From contig NZ_RBZO01000017.1 of NCBI RefSeq assembly GCF_003628445.1, positions 22,649 through 86,648 of the forward strand: a stretch of DNA of 64,000 nucleotides, written 5' to 3'. The notes under the pieces are model-generated. The model saw nothing but the letters and a program-made list of their open reading frames with translations. It did not search any database and was not told where the DNA came from. Both the position numbers and the translations under genes were made by a program. The stretch is from Oceanobacillus bengalensis. GTDB lineage: Bacteria; Bacillota; Bacilli; Bacillales; Amphibacillaceae. This document shows positions 8,810 to 18,196 of the stretch, piece by piece (the first letter of the stretch is position 1; each line of letters begins with the position of its first letter).

Positions 8810-11446
8810 TTATTTAGCGTCAAACCAGCTTTCACCGTAGTTATATTCAACCTTTAAAGGAACAATTAATTCAACGGTGTTTTCCATCATAGCTGGTACA
8901 ATTTCTTTTAGCTTTTCAATTTCATCTTTAGGTGCTTCGAGAATTAATTCATCATGTACTTGTAAAAGTATTCGTGCTTGCATATTTTCCTCTTTTAACT
9001 TTATATCCAAATCTATCATTGCCTTTTTAATGATATCGGCAGCTGTTCCCTGAATTGGGGTATTCATAGCCGTACGCTCCGCAAAGCTTCTCAAATTAAA
9101 ATTTCGATTCGTGATATCTGGTAAGTAACGTCTTCGATTCATTAATGTTGTCACATACCCATTTTGCTTTGCTTCTTGTACAATTTCTTCCATATAGGTC
9201 TTCACACCATCATAAATATCAAAGTAGCGATCAATAAATTGCTTCGCCTCTTTACGAGTTATGCCAATATTTTGCGACAGTCCATAATCACTGATTCCAT
9301 AGACAATCCCGAAGTTAACTGCTTTGGCTTGGCGACGCATATTATCTGTAACTTCCTCTTCTTTCTCTACATGAAACACATTCATCGCTGTTTGTGTATG
9401 AATATCCTGACCAGAACGGAATGCCTCAATCAATTTTTCATCCTTTGCAATGTGTGCTAATACACGGAGTTCAATTTGGGAATAATCAGCAGCAAACATA
9501 ATCCAATCCTTCTCTGATGGAACAAAAGCTTTACGAATTGCTCGACCTTCTTCAATGCGAATAGGAATATTTTGCAGATTAGGATCAACCGAACTTAATC
9601 TCCCTGTTTGTGTTAATGCTTGATTATACCTTGTGTGTACTTTCTGTGTATCCTTATGAATAACTTTTAGTAAACCAACAATATAAGTTGACTGCAATTT
9701 TCCTAGCTGTCTATATAATAGTAGCTTTGAAATGATTTCATGCTCGTCTTTTAACTGCTCAAGCACATCTGCAGCTGTTGAATATCCTGTTTTTGTTTTC
9801 TTAATAACCGGAAGCTCTAATTTTTCAAATAAAATTGGTCCCAATTGTTTTGGTGAATTTATATTAAAAGTTTCACCAGCTAGTTCATATATTTCATTTT
9901 CTAAACGGGAAAGCCGTTCTTTTAAATCATTGCCCATTTGCTCGAGTCTTTCTTTATTTACTACTACACCTTGATGCTCCATTTCACCCAAGATTAGGGC
10001 AAGCGGCATTTCTAATTCTTTTAACAAAACATATTGCTCATTTTCTTTAAGTTTTTCTATCATTTCATCCATCGTTTCATGAAGAAAATTAGTCTTTCGA
10101 ATAATATGTTCTTCCAGTTCAGACTTATCAGGAGCCTTTCGTTTTGCTCCTTTTCCGTATACATCCTCATCTGATAATACATCTCTTTTTCCCATTTGCT
10201 TAGCAATCACGGGAATATCATGACTATTTTCGGAAGGATTCAATAAATAGGAAGCTAGTAACATATCGAATGTTATGCCCTTCATATGTATACCAGACCT
10301 CAGCAAAGCGACTAATGTCTTTTTCGCATCAAAGACTGCTTTGTACTGAGCAGGATTTTCAGCCCATTCTTTAAAAACTGCTGATTCCGAAGCAATATCG
10401 AGTGGGATTAAAAATCTGCCCTTCTCATTTACGAGGCCGAGTCCTAAGATGTCCTCTGCATGGTAATTATCACCAAGCATTTCAACAACGAAACTATCAT
10501 TTCCAGTAAACATCTCTGCTTTCACTTCATCTACTAACGTATATTCTATTTCCGCAAGCTCTAATGTTTCTTCCTCTACCGTTATACCTTCAAGTTTATT
10601 TAGAAGGGATGCGAAGCCTAGTTCTTTAAATACCTGAGCTACCTTTTCGGATTCGTATCCCACGTAGCTCACATCTTCTACCTTCACTTCAATAGGTGAG
10701 CTCCGATTAATCGTTGCAAGCTCTTTACTCATAAACGCATCATCTTTATGGGCAATTAATTTTTCTTTCATTTTCTTGCCACTAACTTCTTCAACGTGCG
10801 CATACATATTTTCTAAGGTTTCATACTGCTTGAGTAGTTTTGTTGCTGTTTTTTCACCGACTCCAGGAACACCTGGAATATTATCTGATTTATCACCCAT
10901 CAAAGCTTTCAAATCAATGATCTGTTCAGGAGTTATTTCCATTTTTTCTTTTAGATAGGTAGGGGTATATTTTTCAACCTCACTAATTCCCTTACGCGTG
11001 ACACTAACCGTTACATTGTCTGATACAAGCTGAAGCATATCCTTATCTCCTGAAATTACGGTCACCTCAACCCCCTCTTCATTACCTTCTTTAGAGAGTG
11101 TTCCGATAATATCATCTGCTTCATATTGCTCCAATTGGTAATGCTTAATGTCAAATGCATCCAGTAACTCTTTTAATACAGGAAATTGCTCTGACAACTC
11201 TGGTGGCGTTTTTTGTCTCCCACCCTTATATTCCTTAAATGTCTTATGGCGAAAGGTAGTTTTCCCTGCATCAAACGCTACAAGCAAATGGGTTGGTTTT
11301 TCCTCTTCAAGGATGCGAAGAAGCATTGTTGTAAAGCCATATACTGCATTTGTATAAACCCCTTTGTCATTATTGAGTAATGGCAGGGCGAAAAACGCGC
11401 GATAAATAATGCTATTTCCATCAATTAAAACTAATTTATTCGACAT
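8810..11446 (-). CDS. polA: DNA polymerase I
   Basis: PolA fills gaps and removes RNA primers in repair and lagging-strand synthesis. The 878-residue protein has an N-terminal 5' nuclease domain (about 1-290), a 3'-5' exonuclease-like domain (about 300-465) and the polymerase domain. Polymerase motifs are DYSQIELRVLAH (around 655), RRQAKAVNFGIVYG (O helix) and VHDELILE (about 830). The exonuclease domain reads FVVEMLGD instead of the DxE metal site, so proofreading is probably absent, as in other Bacillus Pol I. ATG at 11446 follows GGAGG. Confidence 0.95.
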   Translation of the reverse strand: MSNKLVLIDGNSIIYRAFFALPLLNNDKGVYTNAVYGFTTMLLRILEEEKPTHLLVAFDAGKTTFRHKTFKEYKGGRQKTPPELSEQFPVLKELLDAFDIKHYQLEQYEADDIIGTLSKEGNEEGVEVTVISGDKDMLQLVSDNVTVSVTRKGISEVEKYTPTYLKEKMEITPEQIIDLKALMGDKSDNIPGVPGVGEKTATKLLKQYETLENMYAHVEEVSGKKMKEKLIAHKDDAFMSKELATINRSSPIEVKVEDVSYVGYESEKVAQVFKELGFASLLNKLEGITVEEETLELAEIEYTLVDEVKAEMFTGNDSFVVEMLGDNYHAEDILGLGLVNEKGRFLIPLDIASESAVFKEWAENPAQYKAVFDAKKTLVALLRSGIHMKGITFDMLLASYLLNPSENSHDIPVIAKQMGKRDVLSDEDVYGKGAKRKAPDKSELEEHIIRKTNFLHETMDEMIEKLKENEQYVLLKELEMPLALILGEMEHQGVVVNKERLEQMGNDLKERLSRLENEIYELAGETFNINSPKQLGPILFEKLELPVIKKTKTGYSTAADVLEQLKDEHEIISKLLLYRQLGKLQSTYIVGLLKVIHKDTQKVHTRYNQALTQTGRLSSVDPNLQNIPIRIEEGRAIRKAFVPSEKDWIMFAADYSQIELRVLAHIAKDEKLIEAFRSGQDIHTQTAMNVFHVEKEEEVTDNMRRQAKAVNFGIVYGISDYGLSQNIGITRKEAKQFIDRYFDIYDGVKTYMEEIVQEAKQNGYVTTLMNRRRYLPDITNRNFNLRSFAERTAMNTPIQGTAADIIKKAMIDLDIKLKEENMQARILLQVHDELILEAPKDEIEKLKEIVPAMMENTVELIVPLKVEYNYGESWFDAK

Positions 11447-11511
11447 AGGTTTGTCCTCCAATTCCAAATTACACTTACATCCATTTTATCACTCTCTTTG
11501 AATAAAGAGAA

Positions 11512-11554
11512 AAGATAAGGAACATTCTCCTAAATGGAGGATAGTCCTTATCTT
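11512..11554 (-). terminator. Terminator of phoPR, overlapping the phoR stop
   Basis: The stem AAGATAAGGA (11512) with TCCTTATCTT (11545) encloses a second small CTCC/GGAG hairpin. On the minus strand it is followed by TTCTC. It overlaps the last codons of phoR and separates phoPR from polA. Confidence 0.75.
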
Positions 11555-12912
11555 GGTAAATAAACATGAACATTCGTTCCTTCGTTTACTTCACTATCAA
11601 TTGTAATTTTCCCTTCATGAACCTCTACAATATGTTTAACAATGGCTAAACCAAGACCTGTACCACCAGTATTTCTACTACGAGCTTTATCCACTCGGTA
11701 AAATCGCTCAAAAATACGTGGAAGAGCCTTCTGTTCTATACCAATTCCTGTATCAGAAACCTTTATGTGTACATAATCAGCCGTTGATGTAACAGTCAAT
11801 GTTATCTTTCCATTTTCAGGTGTATAATGCATGGCATTGTCCAATAAATTTATAAAGATTTGCTTAAGTTTCTCTTTATCTGCTTTCAATTCGAGCTTGT
11901 CTTCAATGGAAACGGTGAGATTTAATTTTTTCTTTCTTGCTTTCAGTAAAAAAGTAGGAACAATTTCATCAGCTAATTCTGATACATCAATTTTATTTAG
12001 TACGAGCTGAAAGTTTTCTTCTTCTAACCTGGACAACGTAAGTAAATCTTCTATTAATAATTGCATTCTGTCGCTTTCTTTGTAAATTATTTTGAGAAAT
12101 TCTTTCGCATTTTCCCTATCATTTATTCCATCCTCAAGAAGCGTTTCTGCAAATCCTTTAATAGAGGTAATCGGTGTCCTTAATTCATGAGAAACATTCG
12201 CAACAAAATCTTTACGCATGATTTCAAGTTTCTTTAATTCTGTAATATCGTGAATTACGATAACTGCACCCTTTAAACGATCCTTCTCATTAAAAATAGG
12301 TACCCCTATAATTTCAAAATAGTGTTTTTCAATTCCGATATAATGCGAGAATTCCGATTTTATATTTTTTTCATATAAGAATGTATTTTGCACTGTTTTA
12401 TGAAATATTTCATGCTCTAATACGTCATAGTAGATGTATCCATTATATTCTTTCGAGGTTTTTCCAAACATCGTAATAAACTTTCGATTCACAAGGTGGA
12501 TATAGCCTTTTTCATCAATTAAAACCAGTCCATTTTGCGTATTATCAATGATGGTCGATAATTGTTCCGACTGTGCCTGTTCCTGAATTGATATTTCACG
12601 TAAATTTCTTGATAGCGTATTTATTTTATAACTCAATTTTCCAATATAGTCGTTAGTAGAATGATTAAAGCGTGCTTGATAATTCCCATTACCGATTTCA
12701 TTAATTACTTCCGTAGCTTTCTTTACGGGTTTCATATAACTTGTATAGATAAACTGCAGAATTACAAGGAAAAGAATAAGATCAAATAAAAGAACAGCAA
12801 TTAATATGATAAAGTTCTCCACTATTGTAGATAATACGATTCCAGTGAACAGCATTAAGAAGGAAATGATATAAGTGAAGTTTATTAATGGCTTTTTGAA
12901 CAAGTCCCTCAT
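11548..12912 (-). CDS. phoR: Phosphate-regulon sensor histidine kinase, compact form
   Basis: PhoR autophosphorylates and passes phosphate to PhoP during phosphate starvation. The 454-residue protein has two adjacent transmembrane helices (about 12-30 and 33-57), a HAMP region (about 58-110), a PAS domain (about 115-225), the phosphoacceptor H242 in NVSHELRTP, and an ATPase domain with N, G1 (SDTGIGIE) and G2 (GGTGLGLA) boxes. B. subtilis PhoR is about 580 residues and has an extracellular domain between the helices; that domain is missing here. The start overlaps the phoP stop by 4 bases. Confidence 0.9.
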   Translation of the reverse strand: MRDLFKKPLINFTYIISFLMLFTGIVLSTIVENFIILIAVLLFDLILFLVILQFIYTSYMKPVKKATEVINEIGNGNYQARFNHSTNDYIGKLSYKINTLSRNLREISIQEQAQSEQLSTIIDNTQNGLVLIDEKGYIHLVNRKFITMFGKTSKEYNGYIYYDVLEHEIFHKTVQNTFLYEKNIKSEFSHYIGIEKHYFEIIGVPIFNEKDRLKGAVIVIHDITELKKLEIMRKDFVANVSHELRTPITSIKGFAETLLEDGINDRENAKEFLKIIYKESDRMQLLIEDLLTLSRLEEENFQLVLNKIDVSELADEIVPTFLLKARKKKLNLTVSIEDKLELKADKEKLKQIFINLLDNAMHYTPENGKITLTVTSTADYVHIKVSDTGIGIEQKALPRIFERFYRVDKARSRNTGGTGLGLAIVKHIVEVHEGKITIDSEVNEGTNVHVYLPR

Positions 12913-13604
12913 TGAGAAGGTTCCTCCAATTTATACCCTAATCCTCTAACCGTTTTAATATAAATCGGCTTTTTAGAATTTGGTTCAATTTTTTCACGTA
13001 AATGGCTTATATGCACATCAACAATTCGTGTATCTCCAACAAAATCATAATCCCAAACACCACTTAGTAATTGATCCCTCGAAATCACTTTCCCTTTATT
13101 TAACGCAAGATAATTAAGTAATTCAAATTCTTTACGTGTAAACACAATTGTATTTCCATTTAATTCAGCTTCATAGCGTTCTGGAAAAATCGTTATCTCT
13201 CCAATTCTAATTGATTGAAAATTGGTAGGAGTCGATTTCTGTGTTCTCCTAAGAATCGCCTTTATTCTTGCAATAACTTCTTTCGGACTAAATGGTTTTG
13301 TTAAATAGTCGTCCGCACCTAATTCTAAGCCAAGTACTTTATCAAATTCATCATCTTTTGCTGTTAACATTAGAATTGGTGTTTCTATTTTATTCGTTCG
13401 TAAATGTTTGCAAACTTCCATTCCATCCATTTCAGGTAGCATTAAATCTAAAACGATTAGATCATACTCATTTGCCTCACACTTTTTTACTGCTTCTAGC
13501 CCATCATAAGCAACATCCGTTTGATATCCTGCTTTTTCAATATTATAGTTCAATAGAGTAACAATTGATTTTTCATCATCTACAATTAGTATCTTCTGAG
13601 CCAT
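12909..13604 (-). CDS. phoP: Phosphate-regulon response regulator
   Basis: This OmpR/PhoB-type regulator of 231 residues has a receiver domain (DD at 9-10, phosphoacceptor D53 in VLDLMLPEMDG, K near 103) and a C-terminal winged helix (about 130-230, with RKEFELLNYLALNKGKVI). It activates or represses phosphate-starvation genes. The ATG at 13604 is chosen because GGGGGGT lies 6-7 bases upstream; the frame extends slightly further without one. It is translationally coupled to phoR (ATGA overlap). Confidence 0.93.
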   Translation of the reverse strand: MAQKILIVDDEKSIVTLLNYNIEKAGYQTDVAYDGLEAVKKCEANEYDLIVLDLMLPEMDGMEVCKHLRTNKIETPILMLTAKDDEFDKVLGLELGADDYLTKPFSPKEVIARIKAILRRTQKSTPTNFQSIRIGEITIFPERYEAELNGNTIVFTRKEFELLNYLALNKGKVISRDQLLSGVWDYDFVGDTRIVDVHISHLREKIEPNSKKPIYIKTVRGLGYKLEEPSQ

Positions 13605-13792
13605 ATAAATACCCCCCACATATAAATCACTTCTCTATATATTATTATCTTATCATTGAATGAGTAGGAAAAGAAAAGAATCTACCATTTGTAAATGAAA
13701 TTTTACACAAATTATAAATTTCTTTCGTATAGTTTGTTGGTATTGATGTAAATAGTGGACTTATTTGATTCATTATTTTGTGAAGCACATCG

Positions 13793-14106
13793 TTCCGGAA
13801 ACACACTTCGCGCACCTTAAGGCGGCTGATGAGCCCCCTTCGTGCTGACGCACCACGATGTCTCATCTAGGCCTCCCCTCCTGCAGGAGTCTACGTGTGT
13901 TTCCTCCACTGAGTTTAAGTTACAAACCATTATCTCCTGCGATATGGAAAGTCAAAAAGCATTGTACTACCTCACTAGTCCGGGTGAGTGGAGGGCGGTG
14001 ACTCCTACGGGAATAGCACGTGTCCGAAGACCCCGCAGCGGCGTTTTTTCCGCGAGGAGGGCTGAGGCTGTGCCCGTGGAAAGCATCCGCCCGGAGCGAT
14101 CCCGGA
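13793..14106. repeat. Paired-arm structured repeat, copy 2
   Basis: This lies in the 663-bp gene-free gap 13605-14267. The left arm (13797-13904) is closed by GGAAACACAC with GTGTGTTTCC and has an inner stem GATGAG (13828) with CTCATC (13862). The right arm (13979-14106) is closed by TCCGGG with CCCGGA and GGGCGG with CCGCCC. The layout equals copy 1 at 6935-7235. Short reading frames inside are by-products. The left part of the gap (13605-13790) should hold the phoP promoter, which I could not place. Confidence 0.8.
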
Positions 14107-14221
14107 CGGCGAGATTTGCTCCTATTTAAGATAATCTAAATTAAGTTAGTTCGAAGTTTATATAAATTATTAATCAATTATCAACAATAAAGCAACAAGC
14201 TATTTAAAGATCAGTCTAGAT

Positions 14222-14258
14222 AAAAAAGCCCTATATGAATAAATCATATAGAACCTTC
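14222..14258 (-). terminator. Terminator of citZ-icd-mdh
   Basis: The stem CTATATGA with TCATATAG (14231-14251, 5-nt loop) lies just past the mdh stop. On the minus strand it is followed by GGCTTTTTTA. Confidence 0.8.
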
Positions 14259-14267
14259 ACTGAATGA

Positions 14268-15206
14268 TTAGGATAATACATGCAGTACATTTTTCACAGA
14301 TTCAGCCGATTTGTCTAATGCTGCTTTTTCTTCTTCTGTCAGGTCTAGCTGAACAATCTCTTCAATACCGTTGCCACCGAGAATGGTAGGTACACCTAGG
14401 TAAATATCGTTATATCCATATTCCCCTTCAAGGTAGGCAATTGCCGGAATCACACGGCGCTGGTCTTTAAGAATCGCTTCTGCCATTACAGTTAATGAAG
14501 CTGCAGGTGCATAGTATGCTGAGCCATTACCTAATAGGTTTACAATTTCTCCGCCACCAGTCCGAGTACGTGCAACAATTTCATCCAGTCTTTCTTTAGA
14601 AATTAGTTTGTCTAATGGAATGCCGCCAGCATTAGAATAGCGGATGAGAGGAACCATATCATCCCCATGACCACCTAAGACGAAACCATGTATATCTTTA
14701 ACAGAAAGATTTAATTCTTCTGCTACAAATGCACAAAAGCGGGCAGTATCTAATACACCCGATTGACCAATAACACGTTCTTTAGGGAATCCAGATTCCT
14801 TGTAAACTGTATAAGTCATTGCATCAACTGGATTTGTTAATACCACAATTGTTGTATCTGGTGAATATTTCACAATATTCTGTGTTACTGTTTTCATGAT
14901 TTTAGCATTTGTATTAACAAGATCATCACGGCTCATACCAGGTTTCCTTGCTATACCAGCAGTTATAATAACTAGGTCAGAGTCCTTTGTATCTTCATAG
15001 TTAGATGTACCTGTAATTTTGGCATCAAAGCCCCAGACAGGTGCAGCTTCTGCCATATCAAGTGCTTTGCCAATTGTCGCGTTTTCCATATTTGGAATGT
15101 CTACTAACACAACATCACCAAGTTCTTTTTGGGCTACCATTAATGCTGTAGTTGCTCCTGTAAATCCAGATCCTATAACTGAAATTTTATTCCTCTTTAA
15201 CCCCAT
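14268..15206 (-). CDS. mdh: Malate dehydrogenase
   Basis: Mdh oxidises malate to oxaloacetate with NAD in the TCA cycle. The 312-residue protein is of the lactate-dehydrogenase-like type: GSGFTG nucleotide loop (12-17), acidic residue D36 after the second strand, substrate arginines R87, R93 and R156, catalytic D153 and H180 (GGHGDD). The ATG at 15206 follows AAGGGGA; the longer frame upstream has no ribosome binding site. It is the third gene of citZ-icd-mdh, separated from icd by a hairpin. Confidence 0.95.
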   Translation of the reverse strand: MGLKRNKISVIGSGFTGATTALMVAQKELGDVVLVDIPNMENATIGKALDMAEAAPVWGFDAKITGTSNYEDTKDSDLVIITAGIARKPGMSRDDLVNTNAKIMKTVTQNIVKYSPDTTIVVLTNPVDAMTYTVYKESGFPKERVIGQSGVLDTARFCAFVAEELNLSVKDIHGFVLGGHGDDMVPLIRYSNAGGIPLDKLISKERLDEIVARTRTGGGEIVNLLGNGSAYYAPAASLTVMAEAILKDQRRVIPAIAYLEGEYGYNDIYLGVPTILGGNGIEEIVQLDLTEEEKAALDKSAESVKNVLHVLS

Positions 15207-15258
15207 TAAAATTATCCCCTTTATGAGCATGTTTTGAAGACAGTTATCTTCGTATATA

Positions 15259-15291
15259 AATAGGTAAATCAAATAAATTGATTTACCTATT
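15259..15291 (-). other. Intercistronic hairpin between icd and mdh
   Basis: A perfect 14-bp AT-rich inverted repeat (AATAGGTAAATCAA with its complement, 5-nt loop) fills much of the icd-mdh gap. No T-run follows on the transcribed strand, so it may be an mRNA stability or processing hairpin, or a weak terminator. Confidence 0.6.
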
Positions 15292-15318
15292 ATCTAACAC
15301 TTATTTATGAGTAAACAT

Positions 15319-16590
15319 TTACCCCATATTTTTTATTAATTCATCAGCAAATGCAGAACATTTCACTTCTGTTGCACCATCCATTAAACGTGCAAAATCA
15401 TATGTTACAACTTTGGATGCAATGGTTTTATCCATAGATTCAGTAATTAAATCTGCCGCTTCTCTCCATCCTAGATGTTCAAGCATAAGTACTGCTGAAA
15501 GAATAACGGAAGATGGATTTACCTTATCTAGACCAGCATACTTAGGAGCAGTACCGTGTGTCGCTTCGAAAATAGCATGTCCAGTGTCATAATTGATGTT
15601 TGCCCCTGGTGCAATACCAATCCCACCCACTTGTGCAGCTAAAGCGTCAGAGATATAATCTCCATTAAGGTTCATAGTTGCTACTACATCAAATTCTTTC
15701 GGACGAGTAAGAATTTGTTGTAAGAAAATATCTGCAATAGAGTCTTTAACTAGAATTTTCCCTTCTGCTAATGCTGCATCTTGTGCTTTGTTTGCTGCAT
15801 CTTTTCCTTCTTTTTCAACGATACGATCGTATTCAGCCCAAGTGAATACTTTATCACCAAACTCAGCTTCAGCTACTTCATATCCCCAATTCTTAAAAGC
15901 ACCTTCTGTAAATTTCATAATGTTACCTTTATGTACAAGCGTAACACTCTTACGTCCTTCATCAATTGCATATTGGATAGCAGAGCGTACCAGACGACTA
16001 GTCCCTTCTTCAGAAACTGGTTTCACACCGATACCTGAAGTTTCTGGGAAGCGAATATTCTTAACACCCATTTCTTCTTTTAAGAAATTAATTACTTTCT
16101 TCACTTCATCTGAACCTTTTTGCCATTCAATGCCAGCATAAATATCTTCAGTGTTTTCACGGAAGATAACCATATCAACATCTTCTGGACGTTTAACTGG
16201 TGATGGAACACCTTCAAAATAACGAACAGGACGTAAACAAGTAAATAAATCAAGTTCTTGACGTAATGCCACGTTTAAAGAACGAATTCCTCCACCAATT
16301 GGAGTAGTTAAAGGCCCTTTAATAGCAATTTTGTATTCATTAATCTTATCCAATGTATCTTTTGGTAACCATTCACCAGTTTTATTATAAGCCTTCTCAC
16401 CAGCGTATACTTCTAACCATTCAATCTTTTTTGTTCCGTTATAGGCTTTTTCTACAGCAGCTTCAATCACTCTACTAGAAGCAGCCCAAATATCAGGACC
16501 TGTCCCGTCTCCTTCAATAAACGGAATAACTGGGTTATTTGGTACTTTCATTTCCCCATTTTCTACGATAATTTTTTCTCCTTGTGACAT
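15319..16590 (-). CDS. icd: Isocitrate dehydrogenase (NADP)
   Basis: Icd converts isocitrate to 2-oxoglutarate and CO2 with NADP. The 423-residue homodimeric enzyme has the substrate loop [29 protein letters not shown], and the coenzyme region [17 protein letters not shown] typical of NADP-dependent bacterial Icd. The ATG at 16590 follows AGGAGG. It lies between citZ and mdh, each junction being about 112 bp and holding a hairpin. In B. subtilis the citZ promoter (CcpC and CcpA regulated) drives this gene. Confidence 0.95.
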   Translation of the reverse strand: MSQGEKIIVENGEMKVPNNPVIPFIEGDGTGPDIWAASSRVIEAAVEKAYNGTKKIEWLEVYAGEKAYNKTGEWLPKDTLDKINEYKIAIKGPLTTPIGGGIRSLNVALRQELDLFTCLRPVRYFEGVPSPVKRPEDVDMVIFRENTEDIYAGIEWQKGSDEVKKVINFLKEEMGVKNIRFPETSGIGVKPVSEEGTSRLVRSAIQYAIDEGRKSVTLVHKGNIMKFTEGAFKNWGYEVAEAEFGDKVFTWAEYDRIVEKEGKDAANKAQDAALAEGKILVKDSIADIFLQQILTRPKEFDVVATMNLNGDYISDALAAQVGGIGIAPGANINYDTGHAIFEATHGTAPKYAGLDKVNPSSVILSAVLMLEHLGWREAADLITESMDKTIASKVVTYDFARLMDGATEVKCSAFADELIKNMG

Positions 16591-16619
16591 AAACAAATAC
16601 CTCCTAATTGTTATACAAG

Positions 16620-16649
16620 GCAAATAGCTGGTATAACACAGCTATTTGC
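16620..16649 (-). other. Intercistronic hairpin between citZ and icd
   Basis: A perfect 11-bp stem (GCAAATAGCTG with CAGCTATTTGC, 8-nt loop) lies 30 bases before the icd start. There is no T-run on the transcribed strand, so processing, stabilisation or partial attenuation is more likely than full termination. Confidence 0.6.
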
Positions 16650-16702
16650 TCTTTTCTTGATTGATTTATATAAAATTATATAAAACGCTAAAAGAATAGT
16701 AA

Positions 16703-17824
16703 TTATCCACGTTGTGCAATTGGAATGTATTGTTGCTTGTCTGGTCCAATATATCCAGCACGTGGACGAATTAAACGATTGTTTTCATATTGTTCTAGAA
16801 TATGAGCTAACCATCCTGATGTACGGCTCACTGCAAAGATTGGTGTAAACATATCGTAATCAATTCCTAAGCTGTGATACACAGATGCACTATAGAAATC
16901 TACGTTTGCTGGTAGTCCTTTGTTTTCTTTAACATATGCTTCAATCTTAACAGACATGTTATACCATTTTTCTTGCCCCGTAATTTTCGTTAACTGTCTT
17001 GACATTTCTTTTAAATGTTTGGCACGAGGATCTCCATTACGATATACGCGGTGGCCCATCCCCATCACTTTTTCTTTATTTCCCAGTTTCTTTTCTATAT
17101 ATGGAATTGCATTTTCTTCTTCGCCAATTTCTAAAAGCATTTTCATAACGTTTTCATTTGCTCCACCATGAAGTGGACCTTTTAATGCGCCAATAGCTGA
17201 AGTAATTCCAGAATAAACATCAGATAATGTAGCAACACATACCCTAGCAGTAAATGTTGAAGCATTAAGTTCATGATCTGCATGTAATACCAAAGCTTTA
17301 TCGATTGCTTCTATTTCAATTTCGTTTGCTTCTTTTCCATTAAACATATAAAGGAAGTTTTCCGCATAACTTAAATCCGCTTTAGGCTTGACAGGTTCTA
17401 AACCTTTTCGAATTCTGGAGAAAGCAGCTACGATTGTTGCGATCTTCGCTTGAATTTTTAGTGCCTTCCGTCTATTCGCTTCTGTTTCCATCACATCTGC
17501 TTCATCATCGTAAAGACCTAAAAGCGATACAGCTGTACGCAATGCTGCCATCGGGTGCACTTTTGTTAAATCATAAGATTTCAAGTGACTATACACAGCT
17601 TCTGGAACTTCCATGTTGTTAGCAATCTCTTTCTTAAAAGCATCTAATTCCTTTTGATTCGGTAGTTTAAGATTCCATAACAAGTAGACTACTTCTTCAA
17701 AACACGTATTTTCAGCCAAATCATCGATAGCATAACCAACATATGTTAATTGATCATCAATAATAGAACTAATTGATGTTTCAGATGCTACTACCCCTTC
17801 TAGCCCTTTAGTTGATGTTGTCAT
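16703..17824 (-). CDS. citZ: Citrate synthase
   Basis: CitZ condenses acetyl-CoA with oxaloacetate. The 373-residue protein is of the short, dimeric Gram-positive type. Catalytic residues are visible: H219 in LHGGANE, H258 in GMGHRVY and D309 in NVDFYS. GGAGAGG precedes the ATG. It is the first gene of the citZ-icd-mdh operon. The 371-bp upstream gap (17825-18196) is shared with the divergent ytvI. It contains only a partial CcpA-like site (18025-18038, TGAAAACGTTTAAT), about 200 bases from the start. Confidence 0.95.
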   Translation of the reverse strand: MTTSTKGLEGVVASETSISSIIDDQLTYVGYAIDDLAENTCFEEVVYLLWNLKLPNQKELDAFKKEIANNMEVPEAVYSHLKSYDLTKVHPMAALRTAVSLLGLYDDEADVMETEANRRKALKIQAKIATIVAAFSRIRKGLEPVKPKADLSYAENFLYMFNGKEANEIEIEAIDKALVLHADHELNASTFTARVCVATLSDVYSGITSAIGALKGPLHGGANENVMKMLLEIGEEENAIPYIEKKLGNKEKVMGMGHRVYRNGDPRAKHLKEMSRQLTKITGQEKWYNMSVKIEAYVKENKGLPANVDFYSASVYHSLGIDYDMFTPIFAVSRTSGWLAHILEQYENNRLIRPRAGYIGPDKQQYIPIAQRG

Positions 17825-18196
17825 AAGAAACCTCTCCTTTTTCTATATATTGTTATTAAGAAACAACATTACGACAATATTTATAAGTTGTATTCTATTT
17901 CCGCTATCCCCACATAGCAGAATATATATAACTAACAATCTTTTAATCTATAACATTATAGGAAATTTATAAATATTGCCTTCCCCTGTTTCAATTATAA
18001 AGTATTATACGTGTTATGTGAAATGAAAACGTTTAATTTTTTAAAATTAAAATAAAAAGTTGTTTATAATACAGTTTGGTCTCGCTATATTATAAGGAAT
18101 GAATCTGAGGGTTTTCTTCCATTTACTTCTATTCTTGTTCATTACATCATATGTAATTAATAAGCAATAATTCGTACAGGCTTTGGGGGAACCAAT
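17825..18196. other. Divergent promoter region citZ / ytvI
   Basis: This AT-rich interval must carry both promoters. The only recognisable site is TGAAAACGTTTAAT at 18025-18038, matching 12 of 14 positions of the CcpA cre consensus read on the opposite strand (two end positions missed). No gene or RNA structure is evident. Confidence 0.35.

Noticed and set aside
13842..14129. 95-residue ORF inside the paired-arm repeat, copy 2
   Set aside because: Same reason as copy 1; no ribosome binding site and no conserved frame between the copies.
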